Below are positions 9,319 to 17,242 of a stretch of 64,000 nucleotides of DNA, one piece after another. The translations under genes were made by a program, and so were the position numbers. This stretch comes from Deltaproteobacteria bacterium (GTDB lineage: Bacteria; Myxococcota; Kuafuiibacteriia; Kuafuiibacteriales; Kuafuiibacteriaceae). Position 1 is the stretch's first letter, and the number at the start of each line of letters is the position of its first letter. The stretch covers positions 6,050,501 through 6,114,500 of the forward strand of contig JADJPE010000005.1 in NCBI GenBank assembly GCA_016713425.1, written 5' to 3'. The notes beneath the pieces are model-generated. The model ran no database searches. It saw only the letters and a program-made list of their open reading frames with translations, and was not told where the DNA came from.

Positions 9319-11190
9319 ATGACGAACGCATCATCACAAACGCGACAACGCATCCACCGCTTGTGGCCCCATGGGGCGGTCCTCTTGGGACTGGCCGTGC
9401 TGTTCATCGGCGAACGTCTCGCGGGTTCCGAGCCCAACCTCGTCACGCTTGGTCTGGGCTCAACGTTCTTGCTCGCCGCGGTGCTCGCGCGCGCAACCGA
9501 GCTCCAGGCGGCCCCGCGCGAGCTCCGACCCGTGCTTCGGCGCCTGCTCTCGGCCACGCTCGGGGTCTTCCTCGCCATAGGCGTCTACGCTCTGATTCGA
9601 TTCGCCTTTCCGGGCGACAGCCCCGCATTCGAGCGAATTCGAGGCGCGCTTTGGGTTTTGATGCCGATCGTCTTGACCGTCTCGATCCTTCCCCTGGTCG
9701 CGATCGAGGCCGCCACGATGCCGGTCGCGTACAACGTACGCTACGAAGAGGCGCGCATTCTAAGGGCCTATCATCGTGGGCTCGGTCTGGCGCTCTTCCT
9801 GAGTTCGTTGTTCGTCGGGAACTACATCGTCGCAACGAACGACGAGAAGGTCGACCTCGCGTACGGCAATCAAGCTTCCGCGAGCGAAGCGACCCGACTC
9901 GCCGTGCAAGAAGTCACCCAGCCGGTCAAGGTCGTCTTGTTCTGGCCCCGCGCCAACGAGGTCGCCGATCGCGTCCTTCGCTACTTTGAGCCTCTGGCAA
10001 AGAGTAATCCACACCTTACGATCGAGCGCGTCGACCAAGCACTAGCCTCCGAGCTCGCGCAGAAGGCGGGCGTAAGCGAGAACGGATACATCGCCGTGCT
10101 GCGAGAGAATTCGAAGGAGAAGGTGCGCATCGGGACCGACGCCGACAGCGCACGCTCGAATCTTCGTCACCTCGACAAGAGCTTTCTCGATGCACTGATC
10201 AAGGTCTCGAGCTCCGACAAAGTCGTGTATTTCACGGTCGGCCACGGCGAACGGACGTGGACCATCGACAACAAGGAAGACGTTCGGCCGCCGATCAAGC
10301 TCCTCAAACGGCAGCTCGAGGCGTGGCAATACAAGGTCAAGACGCTCGGAGTCGGCGAGGGACTCGCGACCGAGCTGCCTAAGGATGCCGGGCTGATCTT
10401 CATCATGGGCCCCGAAAAGCCGTTCCTTGCGCCTGAAATCGAGACGCTCAACAAGGCAATCTCCGCCGGCGCCCGGGTCGTCATCGCGCTCGAAGCCGAG
10501 CGAGACGGCGACGGTCTCGAGGGTCTCCTCACGGGCCTTGGGCTCAGGTTCGACAAGACCATCTTGGCCAACGAGACCAAGAACGCGCCGCTCACGCGGA
10601 CACCGGTCGACAACACGTATATCTGGTCGAACAAGTACTCCTCGCACGCATCGGTTACGAGCCTCACCCGGAACGACCGACTGGTCACCTTGCTCTTCAA
10701 GTCGGGTGCGCTCGTCGAGACCAAACCGAACCCCGCTCTGCCGGGCATCAAGACCGACGTCGTCATCCGCGCGATGGACGGGACGTTCGCCGACCTCAAC
10801 GGGAACTTTGTCTTCGATGCGGCCACCGAGAAGAAGGAAAGCTGGCCGCTCGCTGTTGCCGTAACCAAGACACCCGCGACATCGACCAAGGTCAAAGGGG
10901 CCGACCCCAAGAAGGATGAAGGTCGAGTCTTCGTGCTCGCCGATGTCGACGCCTTCTCCGACGATCTGCTCCAGGTCAGCCAAGGGAACTCGTATCTTCT
11001 GCGCGACATCGTCCTTTGGCTGCAGGTCAACGACGAGCCCGTGGTTCCGACGGTGGCCGATGCTGACAAGAAGATCGAACACCGTCGAGCCGACGATGCC
11101 TACCTCTTCTACGGCACGACCTTCGGCATTCCCGCGCTGATTCTCATCGCCGGGCTCGCCACGGTGGAGCGAAGGAGACGACGATCATGA
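9319..11190 (+). CDS. ABC-type auxiliary protein, GldG/ABC_transp_aux family
   Basis: 623 residues. Several N-terminal hydrophobic segments within the first about 170 residues (for example VLLGLAVLFIGERLAG and LSATLGVFLAIGVYALIRF) are followed by a large soluble region and a single C-terminal helix (FGIPALILIAGLATV) with a basic cytoplasmic tail. The soluble part has VKVVLFWPRANEVADRVLRY and VVYFTVGHGERTW, the pattern of the GldG/PF09822 periplasmic domain that accompanies GldA/GldF-type transporters. It probably forms the periplasmic component of the complex. The ATG is six bases after the permease stop, and the gene ends in an ATGA overlap with the DUF4340 gene. Confidence 0.8.
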   Translation: MTNASSQTRQRIHRLWPHGAVLLGLAVLFIGERLAGSEPNLVTLGLGSTFLLAAVLARATELQAAPRELRPVLRRLLSATLGVFLAIGVYALIRFAFPGDSPAFERIRGALWVLMPIVLTVSILPLVAIEAATMPVAYNVRYEEARILRAYHRGLGLALFLSSLFVGNYIVATNDEKVDLAYGNQASASEATRLAVQEVTQPVKVVLFWPRANEVADRVLRYFEPLAKSNPHLTIERVDQALASELAQKAGVSENGYIAVLRENSKEKVRIGTDADSARSNLRHLDKSFLDALIKVSSSDKVVYFTVGHGERTWTIDNKEDVRPPIKLLKRQLEAWQYKVKTLGVGEGLATELPKDAGLIFIMGPEKPFLAPEIETLNKAISAGARVVIALEAERDGDGLEGLLTGLGLRFDKTILANETKNAPLTRTPVDNTYIWSNKYSSHASVTSLTRNDRLVTLLFKSGALVETKPNPALPGIKTDVVIRAMDGTFADLNGNFVFDAATEKKESWPLAVAVTKTPATSTKVKGADPKKDEGRVFVLADVDAFSDDLLQVSQGNSYLLRDIVLWLQVNDEPVVPTVADADKKIEHRRADDAYLFYGTTFGIPALILIAGLATVERRRRRS

Positions 11191-12269
11191 ACGAGGTCAA
11201 AGCATTTTCAGGTCTGTTGCTTGCGCTTCTCGCCGGCGCCTATGTCTCATGGACCAAGACGCCCGAAAGCCGGCGGGCCGAAACGAAGGTCGAGCTGTTC
11301 GCGGGCACGCCAGACGCGATCGAAGGCCTTCGGCTCGTATCGTCGACGGCGACCGTTTCCGTCGGCTTCAAGAAGGGCGAAGACGGCATTCGCTACCCAT
11401 GGTTCACGTACGCCGCGGGGAAAGTGACGCGCGGATTCACAGCCAACAAGAGCTTCGAAGAGCGGCTCGCGTCGTTCGCGCCGTTCATGGCCGTGCGCTC
11501 ACTCGGCGTGCTGTCGCCTTCGGAGCTCAAGAGCGTCGGCCTGAGCGGCAAGGGAGAGCGCAAGTTCACGATCACGACCCGGAGCCAGACCCGCATCTTT
11601 GAAGTCGGCGGCCGCACGCATGGCGCCCGCGATCACTACGTGAGGCCGGAAGGCCGTTCCGAGGTCTACCTCGTCGAAGCCCGCGTGCTCGGGGATCTCG
11701 AGTTTCCGGATGGGCACTTCATGCAGCGCCGCCTCGTCGAGGCAAGCGATGAGAAGACCGAGAAGGTCATCGTCGCGGATAGCCTGGGCCGGACAAGAAC
11801 GCTCGTGCGCCGGAGCGACGACTCCCCGGCGGGTGGTTTTTGGGCGCTCGAGTCTTCGCCCGATACCCCCAACGAAACCTGGGGCAATTATCTCGACAAG
11901 CTGATGAAGCTCTCCGCCAGCGAGTACCTCGACGACACGACCCGCTTCGAGGCGCAGTATCGCCCCATTCTCGAAGCGCAGTGGTTCGGCAAGGACGGAA
12001 AGGTGACCGGCGCCGTAACCCTAGCCAAGGAAGGCGAAGGCAAGAACGCAAACTACGCCGCCAGGTCGATGGCGACCCGCGCGCCCGTCAAAGTCGCGCG
12101 ATTCACGGCCGAGCAACTGGAACACGATCTCGGATCCGTCCTCGACGACGCGGCGCCAACAAAGCCGACGACGACGGCGCCGACCACATCGGCGCCGACC
12201 AGAACGGCGCCGACCACGGGGGCGGACTCTGCACCCCCCAAGAGCCCATCAAAGAAGAACCGTCCGTGA
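11187..12269 (+). CDS. DUF4340 domain protein
   Basis: 360 residues. A single N-terminal hydrophobic segment (AFSGLLLALLAGAYVSW) would anchor a periplasmic domain. The body has repeated strand patterns such as FTITTRSQTRIFEVGGRT and RSEVYLVEARVLGDLEF, as in DUF4340 proteins, which are regularly encoded directly after GldG-like genes. The tail (about 320-360) is Thr/Ala/Pro-rich with repeats of TTAPT. Start ATG overlaps the previous stop; the end overlaps a GTG of the next gene. Function of the family is unknown; association with the ABC complex is inferred from conserved gene order. Confidence 0.75.
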   Translation: MNEVKAFSGLLLALLAGAYVSWTKTPESRRAETKVELFAGTPDAIEGLRLVSSTATVSVGFKKGEDGIRYPWFTYAAGKVTRGFTANKSFEERLASFAPFMAVRSLGVLSPSELKSVGLSGKGERKFTITTRSQTRIFEVGGRTHGARDHYVRPEGRSEVYLVEARVLGDLEFPDGHFMQRRLVEASDEKTEKVIVADSLGRTRTLVRRSDDSPAGGFWALESSPDTPNETWGNYLDKLMKLSASEYLDDTTRFEAQYRPILEAQWFGKDGKVTGAVTLAKEGEGKNANYAARSMATRAPVKVARFTAEQLEHDLGSVLDDAAPTKPTTTAPTTSAPTRTAPTTGADSAPPKSPSKKNRP

Positions 12270-13093
12270 CGTCCAGCGCAGCGTCCGTCGGCCTCAGCCT
12301 CAACATCTTCTTTGCGGCGGCTCTCTGGTGTCCCTCGACCGCGCACGCGGCCGAGCCGGAGGCCTACGCGACAAGCCTACCGGTTTCATTCGTCGACCGA
12401 CCGTTGACCCTTCCGCGTGAGGTCTTCGACGTCGGCCTTTCGCTGAGCGGCACGCAGTGGACCGACAGCGCACAGCTTTGGTTCGTGGGTGCCGAAGCCC
12501 TCTACGGCCTCGACGACGACCTCGAGATCGGGCTTCGATTGCTCCGCGCAGAAATATCGAGAGCCCCCGGAACGGGCCTCGATTCACCGACCGGACTGGT
12601 CGCCCTGCGCTATTTCAAGGGCCGGTTCGTCGAGCTCAGCGCGGCGGCCGAGGTCGAAATCCCCTTCGACCCCAACGCCGATCTTTGGGGTCGCCTGCCC
12701 GCCCTCCTTCGGCCCTGGCCATGGCTGCGTGTCGACTTCACCCCCAGCCTGCACGCCCGCACGGCACGCCGATGGATGTGGTCGCTGGGGACGCCAACCG
12801 CCCTCAGCTTCCAACTGTCGACGGCCTTCCGCGTCTTCGGCCTCGCCGCGTTCACCGTCCCCGACGTTCGCGCTTTCGATGCGCTGCTCTTCGTCCCCGG
12901 CGCTGGATTCGGCTACGTTTTTGAGCGTCGCGGGGCGCCAAGCGCCGAGCTCATCCTCCGGTGCACACTGGGCGCCCACGCATTGGTGGGCCACAGGCCC
13001 CCCGACCCGAACGATGGGAACCACGTGCGGGGCGAGATCGCGCTTCGTCTCTTCTATCGCGATGTCTCGGATCTCGACACGCCGTTGTTCTGA
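12266..13093 (+). CDS. Predicted outer-membrane beta-barrel or secreted protein
   Basis: 275 residues from a GTG at 12266 that overlaps the DUF4340 stop (GTGA). The open frame extends further upstream but only as a shadow of that gene. The N-terminus is a signal peptide (LSLNIFFAAALWCPSTAHA followed by AEPEA). The mature part alternates hydrophobic and polar residues and is rich in aromatic/Gly strand ends (FDVGLSLSGTQWTDSAQLWF, LEIGLRLLRAEI, GEIALRLFYRDVSD), consistent with an outer-membrane barrel ending close to the C-terminus. I cannot name a family. Its position as the last gene of the Gld-type operon suggests an envelope-spanning partner. Its 3' end overlaps the convergent GGDEF gene by 40 bp. 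Confidence 0.65.
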   Translation: MTSSAASVGLSLNIFFAAALWCPSTAHAAEPEAYATSLPVSFVDRPLTLPREVFDVGLSLSGTQWTDSAQLWFVGAEALYGLDDDLEIGLRLLRAEISRAPGTGLDSPTGLVALRYFKGRFVELSAAAEVEIPFDPNADLWGRLPALLRPWPWLRVDFTPSLHARTARRWMWSLGTPTALSFQLSTAFRVFGLAAFTVPDVRAFDALLFVPGAGFGYVFERRGAPSAELILRCTLGAHALVGHRPPDPNDGNHVRGEIALRLFYRDVSDLDTPLF

Positions 13094-14016
13094 AACACGC
13101 CCACGCTGACGCGATGAGGGAGCGTGCTCGTCGTCCGACGACGGTTCTTCTCCGCGTACATCTCAGCGTCGGCTTCGGAGACCAAATCCGCGAGACTGCC
13201 TTGACTGTCCACGGGAACCGGATGCACGCCCATACTCATCGACAGCAGGGGGAGGTGAGGCTTCACGCGATTGCGCTGTTCCATCGTTCGTTGAAGACGC
13301 TCGAGGAGATGGGCGCCATCATCTTCATCGACATCGATCGCGAGAACGGCGAACTCATCGCCCCCAAGCCGCGCCACGATGTCACTGTCGCGAAAGCACC
13401 GCGACAAGACTTCCGCCGCATCCACGATCATCTGATCCCCGACCTGATGCCCAAAGCTATCATTGGCCGCTTTGAGCCCATCGATATCCCCAAAGAACAG
13501 GAGCGCCGATCGGCGTGCTCGCTTCAATACGCGGACCTGCTGCTCCCCGAGAACGAAGAAGCCGCGTCGATTGTGAAGACCCGTGAGCTCATCTCGCAGC
13601 GAGAGCGCTCTCAACTCTTCCAGCATGGCGTGGCGCTCCATCGCATACTGCATCGATCGTCCGAGAAGTTGCGGCGTCATCGTTGCCTTCAAGAGACAGT
13701 CCTGGGCACCGTGTTGAATGGCCTCATCCGCGGCGACGCCTTCGTCCGGACTGAGTGCAATGAACGGCATGTTCGGCGCCATGGCCCGGAATGCATCGAT
13801 CGCCTCGAGACCGTAGGCATCCGTCAACGACAGATCGAGCAGCACCAGATCGACCTTGCGTTGAGTCAGACATGCCAGCGCACCTGGGATATCGGGCTCC
13901 ACGATGAGATCCACCGCCATGCCGCGCACCGCGCGCAGCGTGGTCGCTACGAGCTCGATCTCCTCAGGTCGGTCTTCGACCAAGAGCACATGACGAATCT
14001 TGAAGAGACCGACCAT
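13054..14016 (-). CDS. Response regulator with GGDEF diguanylate cyclase domain
   Basis: About 320 residues from the ATG at 14016; a TTG seven codons further upstream is possible. The N-terminal receiver domain has the acidic pocket (HVLLVEDRPEE), the phosphoacceptor Asp in DLVLLDLSL, and the conserved Lys in DCLLKATMTP. A short linker leads to a GGDEF domain with DELTGLHNRRGF, FGDIDGLKAANDSFGH and an intact active site ARLGGDEFAVL, so cyclic-di-GMP synthesis is expected. No I-site RxxD is obvious immediately before the active site. A partner sensor kinase is not encoded next to it. The last 40 bp overlap the convergent barrel gene. Confidence 0.9.
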   Translation of the reverse strand: MVGLFKIRHVLLVEDRPEEIELVATTLRAVRGMAVDLIVEPDIPGALACLTQRKVDLVLLDLSLTDAYGLEAIDAFRAMAPNMPFIALSPDEGVAADEAIQHGAQDCLLKATMTPQLLGRSMQYAMERHAMLEELRALSLRDELTGLHNRRGFFVLGEQQVRVLKRARRSALLFFGDIDGLKAANDSFGHQVGDQMIVDAAEVLSRCFRDSDIVARLGGDEFAVLAIDVDEDDGAHLLERLQRTMEQRNRVKPHLPLLSMSMGVHPVPVDSQGSLADLVSEADAEMYAEKNRRRTTSTLPHRVSVGVFQNNGVSRSETSR

Positions 14017-14198
14017 TCCCGACGAACCTCGACCCAAAGACGCTCACCCCGAGCCCGACCGCGGTCAATGCGCACATGTACGCGCACCCACGCAAAAGAC
14101 GCACAGAGCTCGATCGGCAGGCTCGTCAACCAGACCGACCGGGGCCCAAGGGGTTGGCATCCGACGTCACGGTTGTGCTAATTCTGAGAGGCAGAACG

Positions 14199-14588
14199 AT
14201 GTCCAACGCCCCGAAAACAGACAAGTTGCAGATTCTCGACCTCATGGAAGGGTACGTCCTCGCGGCCATACGCGAGCTCCGTCCGGGCGACGAAGCACGC
14301 ATCGCGCGCACCGTTTCGGAGCGGCTTGGTCCCGGGGACTGGCCGACCCTCGTGCGCGAGCTCTTCGGCCTTCAGGCCGCCGTCGATGAGCAGCTTAGAG
14401 TGATGTGGGACGAAGCGCAGATTGTCGCCGGGCGCCAAGGCCACAAGCTCGAGAGCCAAGACTTCGCGAAACTCGTCGTCGAGGAGAACTTCGCCGATGC
14501 GGTTGAGATGGTGACATCAGAGCTCGATCACGGGTCGACGAAGCGACGCGGTCCCAAGAAACAGAGACCGAAAGACCCCTCCGTTTAG
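14199..14588 (+). CDS. Hypothetical protein
   Basis: 129 residues from the ATG at 14199, supported by GAGAGG seven bases upstream; the frame is open for 41 more codons without a usable start signal. I do not recognise it. It is soluble and mostly helical, with a conserved-looking GDWPTLVRELFGLQAAVDEQ segment and a basic C-terminal tail rich in Lys/Arg/Pro. It stands alone between the GGDEF gene and the small membrane protein. Confidence 0.6.
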   Translation: MSNAPKTDKLQILDLMEGYVLAAIRELRPGDEARIARTVSERLGPGDWPTLVRELFGLQAAVDEQLRVMWDEAQIVAGRQGHKLESQDFAKLVVEENFADAVEMVTSELDHGSTKRRGPKKQRPKDPSV

Positions 14589-14802
14589 CTCTCGCCGAGC
14601 GCCGCCGCCTCGCGAGCCCATGTGTTCGTCGTCGCAGTGCAAACGCAAAACCCACTCAGCGGTCTACGCACGGCTCGACGCGCCAAGAAAACGGCGATTG
14701 CGGTTTCGACGCAGTTGGCGTGTCCTACTCGTGTCAGACAGACGCACACGGCCCGGCCCACACCGCCGAGCCATTTTCAAGAACTCAAAGGGAGAAGTTC
14801 AC

Positions 14803-15222
14803 ATGGCATACGGAATATGGCTCATCATTCTCGGAGCACTCGCAGTCCCCAGTCTCATCCTCAGCAAGAAGCCGGACCTCAAGGCCGTGCTCGGCAAGAT
14901 CTCGCCCTATCAAGGATACATCGGCGCCATATCCGCCCTGTGGGGTATCTATGGCCTTGTCATCTCACTGCTCAACATGGGCCTTCTCTCGGCAGCCCCG
15001 ATCTGGTGGATCACGCTCACCGCAACGTCATTCGTAACCTTCAGCCTTGGCATATTGCTCGGTATCAACACCCTGAAGCAGTTCATCAAGCAGCCCGAGG
15101 CGCAGCGGAAAATGGACGCAACCGTCGCCAAGCTTGCGCCGTTCCAGGGGACGCTCGGCCTCGCTGGGCTCGGTCTTGGCGCCTGGTGTGTCGTCGCATC
15201 CTTCGTGCTGACGATCGCCTAG
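14803..15222 (+). CDS. Small four-helix membrane protein with internal duplication
   Basis: 139 residues, start ATG 14803 after GGGAGAA. Four hydrophobic helices: the first is at the N-terminus (IWLIILGALAVPSLIL), the second is IGAISALWGIYGLVISLL, the third WWITLTATSFVTFSLGILLG, the fourth LGLAGLGLGAWCVVASFVL. Helices 2 and 4 are each preceded by the same motif, KISPYQG and KLAPFQG, indicating an internal duplication of a helix pair. I do not recognise a family. It ends eight bases from the stop of the convergent MerR/B12 regulator gene. Confidence 0.7.
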   Translation: MAYGIWLIILGALAVPSLILSKKPDLKAVLGKISPYQGYIGAISALWGIYGLVISLLNMGLLSAAPIWWITLTATSFVTFSLGILLGINTLKQFIKQPEAQRKMDATVAKLAPFQGTLGLAGLGLGAWCVVASFVLTIA

Positions 15223-15229
15223 GTTCGAA

Positions 15230-16060
15230 TCAGGGTCGGCTTCCGCGGCGGGCCTCACGTCCACGGAGAAACGCGTTCAGCTCTTCAAAGGTTCGCAGTC
15301 GGAGCCCGAAGCCAGAGGCCTCCGGCCACGCGCCTTCGCCGCCAAGAATCAAGTCGACGCCGCTCCGTTGGCAGCCTGGGCCGACGACACGAAGCCAGGC
15401 ATCGAGCGCGTCGTGGTCGCCACTCGCGACCGATGCCGAAGCCGCGACGATCTGCGTGTCGCCTCGTTCGAGAAGACGCAAGAGCTCTTCGGGTGGCGTG
15501 GCACGTCCCGTCCACCGCGTAGAGAGGCCCCGCTCTCGACAACACAGCTCCACCAGCGCAAGGCCAAGCAAGTGATCATCGCCGGTCGGGGTCGTCAGGA
15601 CGACCGATGAGCCCGATCCGTCGACTGGCATCGCCTCAACGAGGCGGCTGACGGCACGCTGAATACGCTCCGATGCGAGGTGCTCGTCGATGATCGAGAT
15701 CTCGCCCCGGGCCCAGCGCTCGCCGATCTCCACGAGCGCTCGTCCGACGACCGGCGCGGCTCGGTGCCACGCGCCGTGCTGACCGCGCAGCACCAAGAGA
15801 CCACCTTCGACCTCCTGAACTGTCCCCGCGCCGAGAAAGAGCGTGACCAAGTCTTCGTCCTGCGTTGCCTCCGCCTCGCGATCGCTCTGCGTCGTCGACT
15901 GACGCGCGAGGAACGCCGCGAGGTCCTCCACGCGGAATCGCCGGTGGCCACCCGCCGTCCGGACACAGGGAAGGAGGCCCATGTCCGCCCAACGCTTGAT
16001 CGCGGTCGGACCAACGCCGGCCCGAACCGCCGCCTGTTGGGTTGTCAGCAAATCGTCCAT
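15230..16060 (-). CDS. MerR-type regulator with B12-binding domain (CarH/LitR-like)
   Basis: About 276 residues from ATG 16060; a TTG 12 codons upstream is an alternative. The N-terminal winged helix has LLTTQQAAVRAGVGPTAIKR and the wing GGHRRFRVEDL, as in MerR proteins. The C-terminal half carries the marks of cobalamin-binding photoreceptors: W116 followed after nine residues by E126-H127 (the Wx9EH motif of CarH) and D161-x-H163-x-x-G166, in which the His would be the lower axial Co ligand. In CarH/LitR proteins adenosylcobalamin promotes tetramerisation and DNA binding in the dark, and light breaks the Co-C bond and releases the operator. The gene is divergent from a lipid-modification operon, which I infer to be its target. 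Confidence 0.85.
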   Translation of the reverse strand: MDDLLTTQQAAVRAGVGPTAIKRWADMGLLPCVRTAGGHRRFRVEDLAAFLARQSTTQSDREAEATQDEDLVTLFLGAGTVQEVEGGLLVLRGQHGAWHRAAPVVGRALVEIGERWARGEISIIDEHLASERIQRAVSRLVEAMPVDGSGSSVVLTTPTGDDHLLGLALVELCCRERGLSTRWTGRATPPEELLRLLERGDTQIVAASASVASGDHDALDAWLRVVGPGCQRSGVDLILGGEGAWPEASGFGLRLRTFEELNAFLRGREARRGSRP

Positions 16061-16089
16061 TACGACCACATGAAGCCAAAAATCCTCAG

Positions 16090-16162
16090 TTGTCAAGACG
16101 TCTTAGCCGAATAAGACGATTTTATATTGACTCAACTCGTCCTATTCGTCCATTATCCACCC
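16090..16162 (+). promoter_or_regulatory. Divergent control region with candidate operator and promoter
   Basis: The AT-rich stretch between the MerR/B12 gene and the methyltransferase holds the palindrome AAGACGTCTT (16095-16104) and a second AAGACG at 16113-16118, giving two related half-sites 18 bp apart (CAAGACGTCTTA and TAAGACGATTTTA). Forward, TTGACT (16127-16132) and CATTAT (16151-16156) are 18 bp apart and would place transcription start at or next to the ATG at 16163. In reverse, a perfect TTGACA (16091-16096, minus strand) lies inside the palindrome and reads toward the regulator gene, though its -10 partner is poor. Binding by the regulator is inferred, not shown. Confidence 0.45.
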
Positions 16163-17242
16163 ATGCAAAACTTCGGTGTCGAATTGGCAGAACGTGGATT
16201 GGTTCCTGAGTTCGTCCTGCGGGCCGGGATTCGGAGGCTACTCACGAAACGTCTGAGGGATGAGTCTCGCCGCCATCAAGACCTCGATCGCGCCCGCAGA
16301 GCCTTCGTGGAGGGCATGAAGCGGGCGCCCATCGCACCGCTCCCGGAGAAGGCCAACGACCAACATTACGAGGTACCCGCGGCGCTCTTCGAGATCGTCT
16401 TGGGGAGGCAGCTCAAATACAGCTCCGGCTATTGGCCGGCTGGAGTGTCAGACCTGGATGGTGCCGAGGAGGCCATGCTCTCCATTACGGCGGAGCGCGC
16501 ACAGCTTGCAGACGGGCAAAGGATTCTCGAGCTTGGCTGCGGATGGGGCAGTCTGACGCTCTGGATGGCGCGCAACTATCGCTCGTCTCTCATCACGGCG
16601 GTGTCGAACTCGTACTCGCAGCGCGCATTCATCGAAGCGCGCGCGAAGCGAGAGGGCCTCACGAACATCACGGTCATCACGGCCGACATGAATGAGCTCA
16701 CCGCGCCGGGAACCAACTTCGACCGCGTCGTATCCGTCGAGATGTTCGAGCACATGCGAAACTGGTCGAAGCTGTTGCATCGGGTTCGGGGCTGGATCCA
16801 CGACGAAGCCCGCGTGTTCATCCACGTGTTCGCGCACCGGCTCTACGCCTACCCCTTCGAGGTCGAAGCATCCGACGATTGGATGGGACGGAACTTCTTC
16901 ACTGGCGGCATGATGCCATCGGCCGACCTCTTCGAACACATCGACTCGCCGTTCGCCGTCGAGAACAGAACCGAGATCCCCGGAACGCACTACGCGAAGA
17001 CGGCGGAGGCCTGGCACCGAAACTTGATGCAGAACGAGGAGCGCGTGAAGGAGCTCTTCGAAAGAGATCTGGGTCGGGCGGAGGCGAGCCTTCGATTCCG
17101 TCGATGGAAGATGTTCTTCCTCGCGTGCGCCGAGTTGTTCGCCTTTCGCGGAGGCGCCGAGTGGGTCGTATCGCACAACCTGCTGTCGCCCCGGAGTCAG
17201 GCGCCCGCCCCCGTTTCGATGAGCCTCGGAGGTGGACAATGA
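16163..17242 (+). CDS. CFA-synthase-like SAM methyltransferase
   Basis: 359 residues from the ATG at 16163; the upstream TTG of the open frame coincides with the likely -35 box and is rejected. The SAM site is ILELGCGWGS (121-130), preceded by LKYSSGYWP (84-92), the segment typical of the CMAS/cyclopropane-fatty-acyl-phospholipid synthase family, and followed by VVSVEMFEHMRNW. It is more divergent from classical Cfa than the enzyme at 18646, resembling the stand-alone methyltransferases found beside a flavoprotein and Cfa in light- or singlet-oxygen-induced clusters. It probably methylates unsaturated acyl chains of membrane lipids; the product cannot be predicted. Its stop overlaps the start of the flavoprotein gene (ATGA). 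Confidence 0.8.
   Translation: MQNFGVELAERGLVPEFVLRAGIRRLLTKRLRDESRRHQDLDRARRAFVEGMKRAPIAPLPEKANDQHYEVPAALFEIVLGRQLKYSSGYWPAGVSDLDGAEEAMLSITAERAQLADGQRILELGCGWGSLTLWMARNYRSSLITAVSNSYSQRAFIEARAKREGLTNITVITADMNELTAPGTNFDRVVSVEMFEHMRNWSKLLHRVRGWIHDEARVFIHVFAHRLYAYPFEVEASDDWMGRNFFTGGMMPSADLFEHIDSPFAVENRTEIPGTHYAKTAEAWHRNLMQNEERVKELFERDLGRAEASLRFRRWKMFFLACAELFAFRGGAEWVVSHNLLSPRSQAPAPVSMSLGGGQ

Noticed and set aside
15218..15240. GGTTCGAATC resembling a tRNA T-loop
   Set aside because: No acceptor stem, anticodon arm or CCA can be drawn around it, and it lies across two gene ends.
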